9,073 bases of DNA, taken from contig CAXAHJ010000131.1 in the NCBI GenBank assembly GCA_963968595.1, forward strand, positions 1 to 9,073. Reading direction: 5' to 3'. The DNA comes from GCA-2730975 sp937893275 (GTDB lineage Bacteria > Verrucomicrobiota > Verrucomicrobiia > Opitutales > Seribacteraceae). The notes under the pieces were generated by a model. That model was not told the DNA's origin, ran no database searches, and saw nothing but the letters and a program-made list of their open reading frames with translations. Every line of letters starts with the position of its first letter. Positions within the stretch are counted from its first letter, which is position 1. The translations under genes and the position numbers were made by a program. Shown piece after piece: positions 1 through 7,445 of this stretch.

Positions 1-313
1 GCGCGGTGATTCCGATACGAGCTTGGTTCTGTCCGCTTTGCACGGCGCAACGGGTCGGGGAGCAAACCGCTCCGGCGGCATAGAAGTCGGTGAAGCGCAT
101 CCCGTCCTTGGCCAGTTGATCGATGTTGGGCGTATCGATGAAATCGTTCCCGTAACAGCCCACGTCTCCCCATCCAAGGTCGTCGACGAAGATGAACACC
201 ACGTTGGGCTGCTTCTTTGCTTCTTCGGTCTCTGCCGCTAACCTCCCTTTGGAGGCGAGCATTCCCAGCAAGGTAAGCGTCAATGCCCGGAGGGCTAGTG
301 GGGGGAGGAGCAT
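1..313 (-). CDS. Sulfatase, N-terminal part (cut by left edge)
   Basis: This is the first 104 residues of a secreted type I (formylglycine-dependent) sulfatase, which would hydrolyse sulfate esters, probably on a polysaccharide, outside the cytoplasm. The start is the ATG at 313. A hydrophobic stretch at residues 6-20, ending in an Ala-Ala at about 26-27, looks like a signal peptide. The metal-binding Asp pair is in V-D-D-L-G-W-G-D (Asp44, Asp45). The T-P-N-I-D-Q-L motif follows at 61-67. The maturation motif C-S-P-T-R begins at Cys84, the residue expected to become formylglycine; the usual T-G-R end of the signature is S-G-Q here. The rest of the catalytic domain lies beyond position 1. The gene starts 10 bp after the stop of the upstream sulfatase, so it is probably cotranscribed. 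The ribosome site is weak, at best AAGAAG. Family assignment is firm; the substrate cannot be told. Confidence 0.93.
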   Translation of the reverse strand, partial: MLLPPLALRALTLTLLGMLASKGRLAAETEEAKKQPNVVFIFVDDLGWGDVGCYGNDFIDTPNIDQLAKDGMRFTDFYAAGAVCSPTRCAVQSGQNQARIGITA

Positions 314-323
314 GGCCGACTTC

Positions 324-1805
324 TTAGGGAAGAAGGGGCTTGAGCGCCTTCTCGCCGTCAGCAGGATAGAGCGCATCCTCCTTTTCGAGTCGGGCGATCA
401 TGGCTTGCGTCATTTCCTTCAGTTTCTTAGGTTCGCGTTCGGCCAAGTTGGTCTTCTCGTACGGATCCTTCTGCAAATCGTACAGTTCGTATTTGGCTTT
501 TCCCTTGTAGAGGTAGATCAATTTCCAGTCCCCCTTGCGAAAGGCCGTGAAATTCGAACTGCGGTGAGAGTGGGGAAAATGACACATGAAATGGTCGGGG
601 CGCCCTGGGTTTTTCTTGCCCGACAATTGCTTGAGCAAACTTACCCCGTCCACGACGTGACCCGCGGGATTCTTCACACCCGCGGTTTCAAGGATCGTAG
701 AGTAGAGGTCCATAACCGTTCCGATCTGATCGTTATGGAGCGAGTTTCTTGCGACGGGGAAGGCATTTTTCTTCCCGGGCTTGGCCCAACCCGCGATGAA
801 GGGAACGCGCATGCCCCCCTCGTAGCAGGTTCCCTTCTTCCCTCGAAGCGGAACCGAACTGGAATATCCGTGGACGGGGCCCAAGGGGGCATCCGATCCG
901 TTGTCACCAACGAAAAGAATCAAGGTATTCTCGGCCACGCCATTCTTCGATACGTGATCCATCAGGTCACCGAGCGACTTGTCGATCCCCTCGATCAGCG
1001 TAGCATACGCCTGGGCGTTTTTCGGTTTCTTCGAGTCCTTGTAGTTGTCGGCAAAACGGGGGTCCGAATTGAATGGGCTGTGTACCGCGTAGTGGGACAT
1101 GTAGAGAAAGAAAGGCTTTTCCATTTTCAAGGATTGATCAATCGCGGCCTTGGCTTCGAGAGTTATCGCTTCCGATAAAAAGGTGTCGGTCTTGTGGTAT
1201 TTCTCGAGTCCGGGCACAGCCCTTTTTTTTCTTTTTGGATTGAGGTTCCCATATCCGTCTTCCCCGAAATAACTTCCTGGTTGTCCGAAGGAACACCCCG
1301 CAATGTTTACGTCGAAGCCTAGATTTGTCGGATCTTCCCCTTCGAATCCGACCGGGGCGAAGTGCGCCTTGCCGGCGAAAATCGTGTGGTAACCTTGCTT
1401 ACGGAGGAGCAAAGGGAGCGTGACGTCTTTTTGAGTCAGGCCTTCCCAGCGCCAGCCCTTTGGCCCGGCGTTACGCTTCTCGGGCGCAATGTATTGGGTC
1501 ACCCGGTGACGGGCGGAATTTTGACCGGTCATGATCGATGCCCTGGTGGGAGAACAAACCGACTGGGCGTAAAACTGGGAAAAGCGAACCCCCTGTTTGG
1601 CCAACCGTTCCATATTCGGCGTACGGTACCAATCGTTGAGCGGATGGCGTTTTGGTTTGCCGTCCTGGTCGGCCAACATCGGGACAGAAGTGTCCATCAA
1701 GCCCATGTCGTCGACGAGAAAGAGGATGACATTGGGCTTGGGATCTCCCGAAAGAGCGGTGAGAAGGAAGGCAAGGCACAGGCTTGCCGAAGCGAGTGGT
1801 TTCAT
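324..1805 (-). CDS. Secreted arylsulfatase-type sulfatase
   Basis: This 493-residue protein is a complete type I sulfatase, close to the usual family length. Residues 1-20 look like a signal peptide, so it should act in the periplasm or outside. All the expected catalytic elements are present: metal ligands Asp32-Asp33 (V-D-D-M-G), the C-S-P-T-R maturation motif at 84-88 with Cys84 as the formylglycine precursor, Lys146 and His148 in G-K-A-H-F, His242 in Y-A-V-H-S-P, metal ligands Asp301-Asn302 in G-D-N-G, and a Lys at 323/324 just before C-Y-E-G-G-M-R-V-P. The stretch between the first Asp pair and T-P-N-M-E-R-L is longer than in classical arylsulfatases (about residues 37-61, with H-P-L-N-D-W-Y-R). 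I associate that form with PVC sulfatases. The C-terminal part has the common K-G-D-W-K-L and E-L-Y-D-L-Q-K-D-P motifs. It follows the previous sulfatase by 10 bp. The substrate is unknown. Confidence 0.95.
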   Translation of the reverse strand: MKPLASASLCLAFLLTALSGDPKPNVILFLVDDMGLMDTSVPMLADQDGKPKRHPLNDWYRTPNMERLAKQGVRFSQFYAQSVCSPTRASIMTGQNSARHRVTQYIAPEKRNAGPKGWRWEGLTQKDVTLPLLLRKQGYHTIFAGKAHFAPVGFEGEDPTNLGFDVNIAGCSFGQPGSYFGEDGYGNLNPKRKKRAVPGLEKYHKTDTFLSEAITLEAKAAIDQSLKMEKPFFLYMSHYAVHSPFNSDPRFADNYKDSKKPKNAQAYATLIEGIDKSLGDLMDHVSKNGVAENTLILFVGDNGSDAPLGPVHGYSSSVPLRGKKGTCYEGGMRVPFIAGWAKPGKKNAFPVARNSLHNDQIGTVMDLYSTILETAGVKNPAGHVVDGVSLLKQLSGKKNPGRPDHFMCHFPHSHRSSNFTAFRKGDWKLIYLYKGKAKYELYDLQKDPYEKTNLAEREPKKLKEMTQAMIARLEKEDALYPADGEKALKPLLP

Positions 1806-1815
1806 AAAGGCTTGG

Positions 1816-3174
1816 CTATTCCCACTTGGTCAGAACCTTGCGTTCCTTTACCGGCCACCACTTCCCGATCTTGACAGCGAGTCTTGCTACCACTTCGGGG
1901 TTTTGACCAGCTAAGTTCTTTTCTTCTTTGGGGTCTTTAAGCAAATTGAATAATTGGGGGCGTTTTTCCGTCCGCGGGTGGGTGGATTTGTAACGGTTGA
2001 CCTCTCCGTCGTAGGTAAGGAGCAGTTTCCATTTCCCTTCGATGGTCCAGCGGAAAACCAAGGAGGCTTCCGGGTTCTCGACGTCCGAAACGTCATGGGC
2101 GAAGGTCTCTCCGAAAATTCCTTTACGTTTGACGGGCTTCTCCTCTGTCAAGCTGTCCATCAAGTTGAGGCCGGGCAATCCGTCGGGCACGCGTGCTCCG
2201 GTTGCAGCCAGGACGGTGGGGAAGAGATCGATGGAGGAGACCACGTCAGGTCGCTTTCCGTTTTTCAAGTTTCCGTTGGGCCAGGAGAACATGATGGGCG
2301 TACGAATACCGCCTTCGTAAGGGGTTTGCTTGGAGCGGGGGGCATATCCGCCTCTTTCGGGATTCTGGATCCATCCATTGTCGGTGACGTACACGATGAT
2401 GGTGTCGTCGCGCAGGTTGCGCTTTTCCAAAATATCAATGAGTTGCCCGCAGGTCTCGTCGAACCAAGTGCACATCGCATAGTACTTGGCGATGGATATG
2501 GGAAGGCCAAGTTCCTTGTAGGGTTTAAGCAGACGCTCGGGCGGGTTGTGCGGGGTATGGGGAAGAAATACGCCGTACCACAGAAAGAAAGACTTCTTCT
2601 CGGCCACCGCATGGTCGACGAATTCCTCGATCGGCTGCAGTCCGGTCCGGCCAATCTTCAACCCGTCATCCCCGTGACGCCCGCCTTTTTGAGGGAACCC
2701 GCGGGTCATTCCGTGAGTGAATCCGCCGTGCTTATAATTTCCTTCCCACCATTTTCCACTCTGATGACTGAGGTATCCTTTTTCGCCAAGTAACTTGGGG
2801 AGGGTGTCGAACTTGTCGATGTAGGAGATTAGTTGGGCTCTCTTTTGGTTATAGACTTCCTTTTCGCGGGGATAGGTTTTGGGTGATGGGTCGTTGCCAG
2901 TCACCATATGCTTGTGGGCATATTGGCCGGTAGCCAAGGTTACCAAGGACGGCCGACACAAGGCGGTGGGGACGTAACCGCGCTCGAAAAGGACGCTCTC
3001 TTTTGAAAGTTTGTCCAAATGAGGGGTCTTGATTTTCGCATGCCCCATGAATCCATAATCGGTCCAGGACTGATCATCCGAGATGATATAGAGAACGTTG
3101 GGAGACTTTTTGGCGGATGCGAAAGCGCACCCCAAGAGGAGGCATAGGAAGCCGAGGGCGTATTTTTTATTCAT
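1816..3174 (-). CDS. Sulfatase family protein with atypical C-R-P-S-L active-site motif
   Basis: This is a sulfatase-fold protein of 452 residues. I chose the ATG at 3174 because it gives a normal signal sequence (M-N-K-K, then a hydrophobic core). An in-frame ATG at 3192 would add six residues; neither has a clear ribosome site. L-L-G-C at 13-16 could be a lipobox, while A-S-A at 19-21 could be an ordinary signal peptidase site. Conserved elements are Asp33-Asp34 (I-S-D-D-Q), T-P-H-L-D-K-L, P-H-T-P-H with His206, T-D-N-G with Asp265-Asn266, and Lys282 before P-Y-E-G-G-I-R-T-P. Two positions differ. The maturation motif is C-R-P-S-L (Cys73), so the Arg of C-x-P-x-R is Leu. The usual G-K-W-H is G-K-W-W-E (140-144). 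I recall similar C-R-P-S sulfatases in PVC genomes, so this is likely a subfamily rather than decay. Whether it is matured and active is uncertain. Confidence 0.92.
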   Translation of the reverse strand: MNKKYALGFLCLLLGCAFASAKKSPNVLYIISDDQSWTDYGFMGHAKIKTPHLDKLSKESVLFERGYVPTALCRPSLVTLATGQYAHKHMVTGNDPSPKTYPREKEVYNQKRAQLISYIDKFDTLPKLLGEKGYLSHQSGKWWEGNYKHGGFTHGMTRGFPQKGGRHGDDGLKIGRTGLQPIEEFVDHAVAEKKSFFLWYGVFLPHTPHNPPERLLKPYKELGLPISIAKYYAMCTWFDETCGQLIDILEKRNLRDDTIIVYVTDNGWIQNPERGGYAPRSKQTPYEGGIRTPIMFSWPNGNLKNGKRPDVVSSIDLFPTVLAATGARVPDGLPGLNLMDSLTEEKPVKRKGIFGETFAHDVSDVENPEASLVFRWTIEGKWKLLLTYDGEVNRYKSTHPRTEKRPQLFNLLKDPKEEKNLAGQNPEVVARLAVKIGKWWPVKERKVLTKWE

Positions 3175-3200
3175 GATAGAAAGAAAAAGCATTTTTGGGA

Positions 3201-5762
3201 TTAGCGGTCAAAGAGTTCGTGTTTTCGGTCACCACCTGAAATCAAGTAGGCGAGCAAATCAAGAATATCCTCCTTGTTCATAGTATTTATCAAACCGGGA
3301 GGCATCATGGAAACGGGAGACGGTTCGATCGAAGTGATGAGTTCGGCTTTCACCTTGGTTGCGGTGCTGGGCTTCATCATGTCGGTATTTACCCAGTATT
3401 CGTTATTCCTCATGTTCATGATGCGTCCGTTCAATTGGGTTCCGTCCGTGGTAGTAAAGACACTGGACCCATATTGGTCGCTGATTTCCTTGGCCGGGTC
3501 GACGATTGATTCCAGCAAGTCATAGCCACCGAACTTACCACCTACGGAAGTGAGATCGGGGCCGACGGCTCCACCTTCCCCGGCTATGCGGTGGCAAGCG
3601 TAACAACTCCCGGCGCCGAACATCTGCCGCCCATTCTTGAAATCTCTTTTCCCAGGCACTCCAATCGGTACCCACTTGGCCATGTCCTTCATCGTCCAGT
3701 TTTTGACGAATGAACGGGGAGCGAAGGTGAATTGAGGAGCGCTTTGCGTGGGCTTGGTATCAATGATCTTTTTCAGGCCGACCGTCATTTGCCGCGGTTC
3801 GACTGTAGCAATGGCATCCTTTTTGATCCCATCCAGGTAATTGCTCAGACGGGCTCCCCCCTTGAAGTTTCCAGAGCGTACGAACCACTTGAAGTAGCTT
3901 TCGCGCTGGAGGGAGGTCCAGCCCGTTTCAAGGTGACGCAGGTTGAGGGCGTAACCGATCTGCTCTTCCTGCCCGGAGGCGCCTCTCAACAAAGCAAGCC
4001 CCTTGGTGACGGCGGAAGGGGCTTGAAGGAACTGCATGATCGCGGAGAGGTCGCGATTTTCCTCGGGTGTGTCGGCAGGGTAGATTCGATCGAGCCAGCC
4101 GATCAGTTCACTCTTGAGTTTCTTTTCGGGCTGTCCTCCACGCGTCAGGGCCAAGGTGATGGAACGCAAAAAGTCGAGGCGTTGCTGCCGGTCTTTCAGG
4201 TCTCCGTATTTAAAAGTCATCGCCTTTTGCAGGATGTTCTCACCACTTTGGGCGTCGGCCCTGGCCAAGGCGATCATGGCGGCGGATGCAATGACCGGGT
4301 TCTTCTCCAGAGCAAGGCGCTTCTTACAATTTTGGACAGGTTGCTTTTCCAGGGCGACCCGGGCGGCGTGGCGGATGCCACGGTCTTTGGCTCCGAGCGA
4401 AACCCAAATTCCGTTCAACTGCTTGGAGCTGGCGGGTTTGGCTCCTTTTTGTACGAAGCGCTCGAGACTTTGCCGGCGTTTCCTCGCTTCTTCGCCTCCC
4501 GGAACGGACTTGGCCGGAGCGGTCGATTCCTTTCCTTCGTAAGTCACGCGGTAAAGCCCGGACTGAACCTTCCGTCCGCCCACCGCAACATACATGGCTC
4601 CGTCCTTGGGGTTGACCAAAAGATCGGTCAGCGGAAAGGGTTGAGCGCTGGCGAATTCCTCGACGACTCCCGTGTAGGATGACCCTTGGGGCTTAAGATG
4701 GACGGCATAGAGCTTTCCGTAAGACCAGTCGCTGACGAAGAATGCGTTTTGGTATTTGGCGGGAAACTTTGCCCCGTACCCGAAACTTACGCCGGTCGGT
4801 GATCCCGGTCCCACGTCGACGACCGTTCCAAAGGTATCGCTGCAAAAATCCATGAATTTCCCGGAACCCGTACGCCAACCGAAGTCGGCTCCATCGATCA
4901 CGTGATTGACTCGGGTGGGGCGGTACCAGGGGGTATTCATGTCCCACTCCATGTCCGCGTCATAAGTGAAAAGCTCGCCTTCGCGGTTGACCGCGGCATC
5001 GTACTGGTTCCGGAATCCGGTAGACATGACTTCCCATGTCTTGCCTTCGGGATCAATCTGCGCGAAATGCCCGAGAGGAGCTTCCGCTCCCTTCATGAAG
5101 TATTGCAAGGATGGAAACAATTGATCTTCGCCCCAAAGCTCGGGAACGCGCGAATGGGTGTAATCTTCGGGCAACTGGGTTTGGTTGCCCATCACGACGT
5201 AGAGGTGCTTGCCGTCGGGAGCGGGAAGAATCGCATGAGGTCCGTGTTCGCCTCCGGTAGCGGACAGTTTCTTGATCGTCACGATCTTGTCGAATTGATC
5301 GTCACCGTTGGTATCGAGCAGGCGGAACACACCGGCTCCAGTTACACTGGAACGGGAATTGACTACCACGTAAAGGCTGTCGAAGGCATAGCACAAGCCT
5401 TGGGCGTGCCCGATTTGCGGAAGCTTTTTCATGGCTTCCGTCGGGTTTCCCGTACCGGGCCTCTCGGTGGCGTAGGTGATTTGCTCGATGCTTGCGGGAT
5501 CGACGTTCTTGCCGGCTGCCGGAATGGGAAAGCGGTAAATCCCTCCGTATTGATCACTGACAATCAGGCGTTGCTTGTCGTCCATGCACATCGCGACCCA
5601 CGATCCTTGTTTTTCCATGGGCACGGAATAGAGCAGGTCGATCTTGAAACCGTCGGCAATGCGAATGCGTTCGGGAGGCGTGGCGGTGCGCTGAGCGTAT
5701 CCAAAGGTGGACAGGGTCAGTAGCGTCGATAGGCTAAAAAACTTGAATTTCAAAAATCTCAT
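3201..5762 (-). CDS. Secreted β-propeller/HEAT/cytochrome c protein (PVC heme-binding domain family)
   Basis: This 853-residue protein begins with a signal peptide (1-23, ending G-Y-A), so it should be exported. About residues 30-410 form a β-propeller like that of soluble glucose/aldose dehydrogenases and the PVC 'membrane-bound dehydrogenase' family. Visible signatures are E-H-G-P-H at 172-176, a P-D-G-K turn, and G-F-R-N-Q-Y-D at 249-255. About 425-640 is Ala/Leu-rich and helical, consistent with HEAT-like repeats. About 700-853 is a cytochrome c domain with heme motif C-Y-A-C-H at 720-724, G-P-D-L-T at 734-738 and a probable axial Met in S-M-M-P-P-G-L (818-824). This matches the PVC-type 'putative heme-binding domain'. 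A likely role is oxidation of a sugar or alcohol with electron transfer to heme, but the substrate and any PQQ cofactor are inference. It starts 60 bp after the FecR-like gene, and its stop is 26 bp before the chosen start of the next sulfatase. No Shine-Dalgarno site is visible. Confidence 0.92.
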   Translation of the reverse strand: MRFLKFKFFSLSTLLTLSTFGYAQRTATPPERIRIADGFKIDLLYSVPMEKQGSWVAMCMDDKQRLIVSDQYGGIYRFPIPAAGKNVDPASIEQITYATERPGTGNPTEAMKKLPQIGHAQGLCYAFDSLYVVVNSRSSVTGAGVFRLLDTNGDDQFDKIVTIKKLSATGGEHGPHAILPAPDGKHLYVVMGNQTQLPEDYTHSRVPELWGEDQLFPSLQYFMKGAEAPLGHFAQIDPEGKTWEVMSTGFRNQYDAAVNREGELFTYDADMEWDMNTPWYRPTRVNHVIDGADFGWRTGSGKFMDFCSDTFGTVVDVGPGSPTGVSFGYGAKFPAKYQNAFFVSDWSYGKLYAVHLKPQGSSYTGVVEEFASAQPFPLTDLLVNPKDGAMYVAVGGRKVQSGLYRVTYEGKESTAPAKSVPGGEEARKRRQSLERFVQKGAKPASSKQLNGIWVSLGAKDRGIRHAARVALEKQPVQNCKKRLALEKNPVIASAAMIALARADAQSGENILQKAMTFKYGDLKDRQQRLDFLRSITLALTRGGQPEKKLKSELIGWLDRIYPADTPEENRDLSAIMQFLQAPSAVTKGLALLRGASGQEEQIGYALNLRHLETGWTSLQRESYFKWFVRSGNFKGGARLSNYLDGIKKDAIATVEPRQMTVGLKKIIDTKPTQSAPQFTFAPRSFVKNWTMKDMAKWVPIGVPGKRDFKNGRQMFGAGSCYACHRIAGEGGAVGPDLTSVGGKFGGYDLLESIVDPAKEISDQYGSSVFTTTDGTQLNGRIMNMRNNEYWVNTDMMKPSTATKVKAELITSIEPSPVSMMPPGLINTMNKEDILDLLAYLISGGDRKHELFDR

Positions 5763-5822
5763 TTTGAGGTAGTGTGTTCCGGGCTTTGTTGGCAGAAAAA
5801 GGGGATTGTAGAATTAGGGAAA
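5763..5822 (-). other. 60-bp intergenic gap between the FecR-like and propeller-cytochrome genes
   Basis: This is the largest gap between complete genes inside the cluster apart from the one before the sigma factor. I see no inverted repeat followed by a T run, so there is no evidence for a terminator, and read-through from the regulatory pair is plausible. The bases just before the ATG at 5762 are pyrimidine-rich and contain no purine-rich ribosome site. A GGAAC on the coding strand, 15-19 bases before the ATG, recalls ECF -35 elements but is too close to the start to serve as one with a normal leader. A promoter here cannot be excluded. Confidence 0.4.
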
Positions 5823-7445
5823 TCAGGATTGCGGGACAACCTGCCAGACGGAATCTTTCGAAACGCTGAAGGAACCCTTGATCTTTTCCTCCATGTGAAC
5901 CCGTAATTCATCCAGTTCGGCCAATTGCTTGTCTTGGGGGAATTCGGTCAGGAAAAGAGGCCACTTGGGCTGTCCCCAGTAGGTCTTTTCATAGGAATCC
6001 TTTTGGTATTCGATCAAGAGAAGACCCGAAGTCACCGTCATGCTGGTTTCACCGAAGAGCAGATCGATTCGGACGGGTTCGTCACCAACGACAAACCACT
6101 TCCCCGAGGCGAAACCGGCTCGGGCGTTGAGGCATGGAAGGAAAGGATGGTTTTTGCGGGGTACCTTGAGTTCGTTTTGAAAGGGCGAGTCGTAGCGTGA
6201 GCCTTCGAAGACCGGTTTCCGGTCGATGGCAACGAGCAGGTTGTTGTCCGCATAGCCCCAGAAACGGTATCGTCCGGTTTTGGGAGCTTTGACTTGCCCT
6301 GAGTACCAAGCCAACCAACCGCTCTCGACGGAATAGGGGGACAAGCTCGTCCTCTGGGGGAAATTGTCATAGGTGCCGGCAATTCCGGTGAAACGCAAGG
6401 GACGGCCTTGGACGAAGTTCTTGAACCTGGCTTGGTTTTTGAAGCCCGAACGGACCAAGGGAATGAAATTCCTGACAATGGCTCGTTTCTTGATCTTTTC
6501 TTTCTCGGTAGTGTCGGGAAAAGTACCCTCTTTGATGCCGTAAGTCTTGCCGGTGAGTGAGTTTTCGGAGGGCGTCATTGAAGGCAGGGAGATTTCGGGC
6601 ACTCCACTTGGTCCGCGCGAGCGAAGGTTCACGCTGCCGTTTCGATCGAAGTCGGCCGCCGACCCCTTGCTCATCAATTGACTGGGCTTGTCGTTTCTTC
6701 CTCCCACGGCAATTTCACCTTCGAGGACCAGAACCTTGGATCCTGCCTTGCTGGCTTGTACGACGAAACTGGTGCCGAGATCGACGAATTTCCTTTCCAG
6801 GGTATCAACAACGAATCCAATGCCTTGGGGGGGCACGACCAACTTGATCTCTCCCTCCTTTAAAAAAACGCGGTCGTTTCCGAGCAAGGTCATGTTCAAT
6901 GGCCCTGTGCCGATCAAGTGAACCCCGGTCTCGCGAAAGGCCATTTCCACCAAGCCTTCTTCAAGGGTGAATTCCTCACCCTTTTGCAAAACCCTTTCTT
7001 GATCCATTGGCTTTGCGATTCCTTCCAACCGGATGAGCTTGGCCACTCCTTGATCAACCGGCTTCTCGTTCGAAAGGTTCAGGAATGCAAAGACCAACGC
7101 GGCGGCGATTCCCAGCCATGCCAAGTTTGGAAACCTGAGTATGCTCTTTCTCCCGGATTCGGGAGTCTTTGTTTGCAGCTTTTTCATCACTGCAGATTCG
7201 AAGTCCGGAGAAGTTTCCTTTTGGGTTCCGAGTTTCTCCTCAAGCTCGAGCCAACGTGGTTCTCCGGCTTGGGCGGCCCGGGTAAGCCCTGCCATCTCGA
7301 TTTCGCGGGCCAATTCCAATCTCAAGGCTTCGTCCTGTTCAAGTCGTTCGAGGAGTTCCTTCTTCCTCGTGGGAGAAAGGGTCTTGTTCTCGTGCCAAGC
7401 GGCAAGTAGGTCGAGGAATTCGTCGTCTTTGTCGTGGTTGCTCAT
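5823..7445 (-). CDS. FecR-like anti-sigma/membrane sensor with C-terminal PA14-like domain
   Basis: This 540-residue protein is probably the partner regulator of the adjacent sigma factor. The start is the ATG at 7445, which overlaps the sigma stop as ATGA; a longer reading frame to 7631 only runs through the sigma gene. Residues 1-100 are charged and helical, with short L-L-x-x-W and E-L-A-R-E-I-E segments, and are presumably cytoplasmic and sigma-binding. A single membrane span lies at about 106-124. Residues 135-250 resemble a FecR domain: V-A-K-L-I-R-L-E-G, then D-L-G-T-S-F-V-V at 222-229 and V-L-V-L-E-G-E-I at 238-245. Residues 350-480 look PA14-like: W-L-A-W-Y-S-G-Q-V-K-A-P followed by G-R-Y-R-F-W-G-Y-A-D-N-N and V-A-I-D-R-K-P-V-F. 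PA14 domains often bind carbohydrates, so this may be the sensing part. Regulator identity is well supported; the ligand and the sign of regulation are inference. Confidence 0.88.
   Translation of the reverse strand: MSNHDKDDEFLDLLAAWHENKTLSPTRKKELLERLEQDEALRLELAREIEMAGLTRAAQAGEPRWLELEEKLGTQKETSPDFESAVMKKLQTKTPESGRKSILRFPNLAWLGIAAALVFAFLNLSNEKPVDQGVAKLIRLEGIAKPMDQERVLQKGEEFTLEEGLVEMAFRETGVHLIGTGPLNMTLLGNDRVFLKEGEIKLVVPPQGIGFVVDTLERKFVDLGTSFVVQASKAGSKVLVLEGEIAVGGRNDKPSQLMSKGSAADFDRNGSVNLRSRGPSGVPEISLPSMTPSENSLTGKTYGIKEGTFPDTTEKEKIKKRAIVRNFIPLVRSGFKNQARFKNFVQGRPLRFTGIAGTYDNFPQRTSLSPYSVESGWLAWYSGQVKAPKTGRYRFWGYADNNLLVAIDRKPVFEGSRYDSPFQNELKVPRKNHPFLPCLNARAGFASGKWFVVGDEPVRIDLLFGETSMTVTSGLLLIEYQKDSYEKTYWGQPKWPLFLTEFPQDKQLAELDELRVHMEEKIKGSFSVSKDSVWQVVPQS
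7442..7445 (-). promoter_or_regulatory. ATGA stop/start overlap coupling sigma factor and FecR-like gene
   Basis: On the coding strand the ATG of the FecR-like gene (7445-7443) overlaps the TGA of the sigma gene (7444-7442). Such four-base overlaps commonly give translational coupling, which would keep sigma factor and regulator in a fixed ratio. The overlap also decides the start of the FecR-like protein. Confidence 0.8.

Noticed and set aside
192..1178. A long plus-strand open frame of 328 codons
   Set aside because: It lies fully antisense to two sulfatase genes with complete catalytic motifs and shows no recognisable domain.
1954..2793. A plus-strand open frame of 279 codons
   Set aside because: It is antisense to the C-R-P-S-L sulfatase and its translation has no family resemblance.
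3732..4682. A plus-strand open frame of 316 codons
   Set aside because: It is antisense to the propeller-cytochrome gene, whose reading frame has clear domains.
4902..5723. A plus-strand open frame of 273 codons
   Set aside because: It is antisense to the propeller part of the same gene and looks like a composition effect.
5777..5781. GGAAC on the coding strand as an ECF -35 element before the propeller gene
   Set aside because: It is only 15-19 bases before the start codon, so a matching -10 box would fall at or inside the gene.
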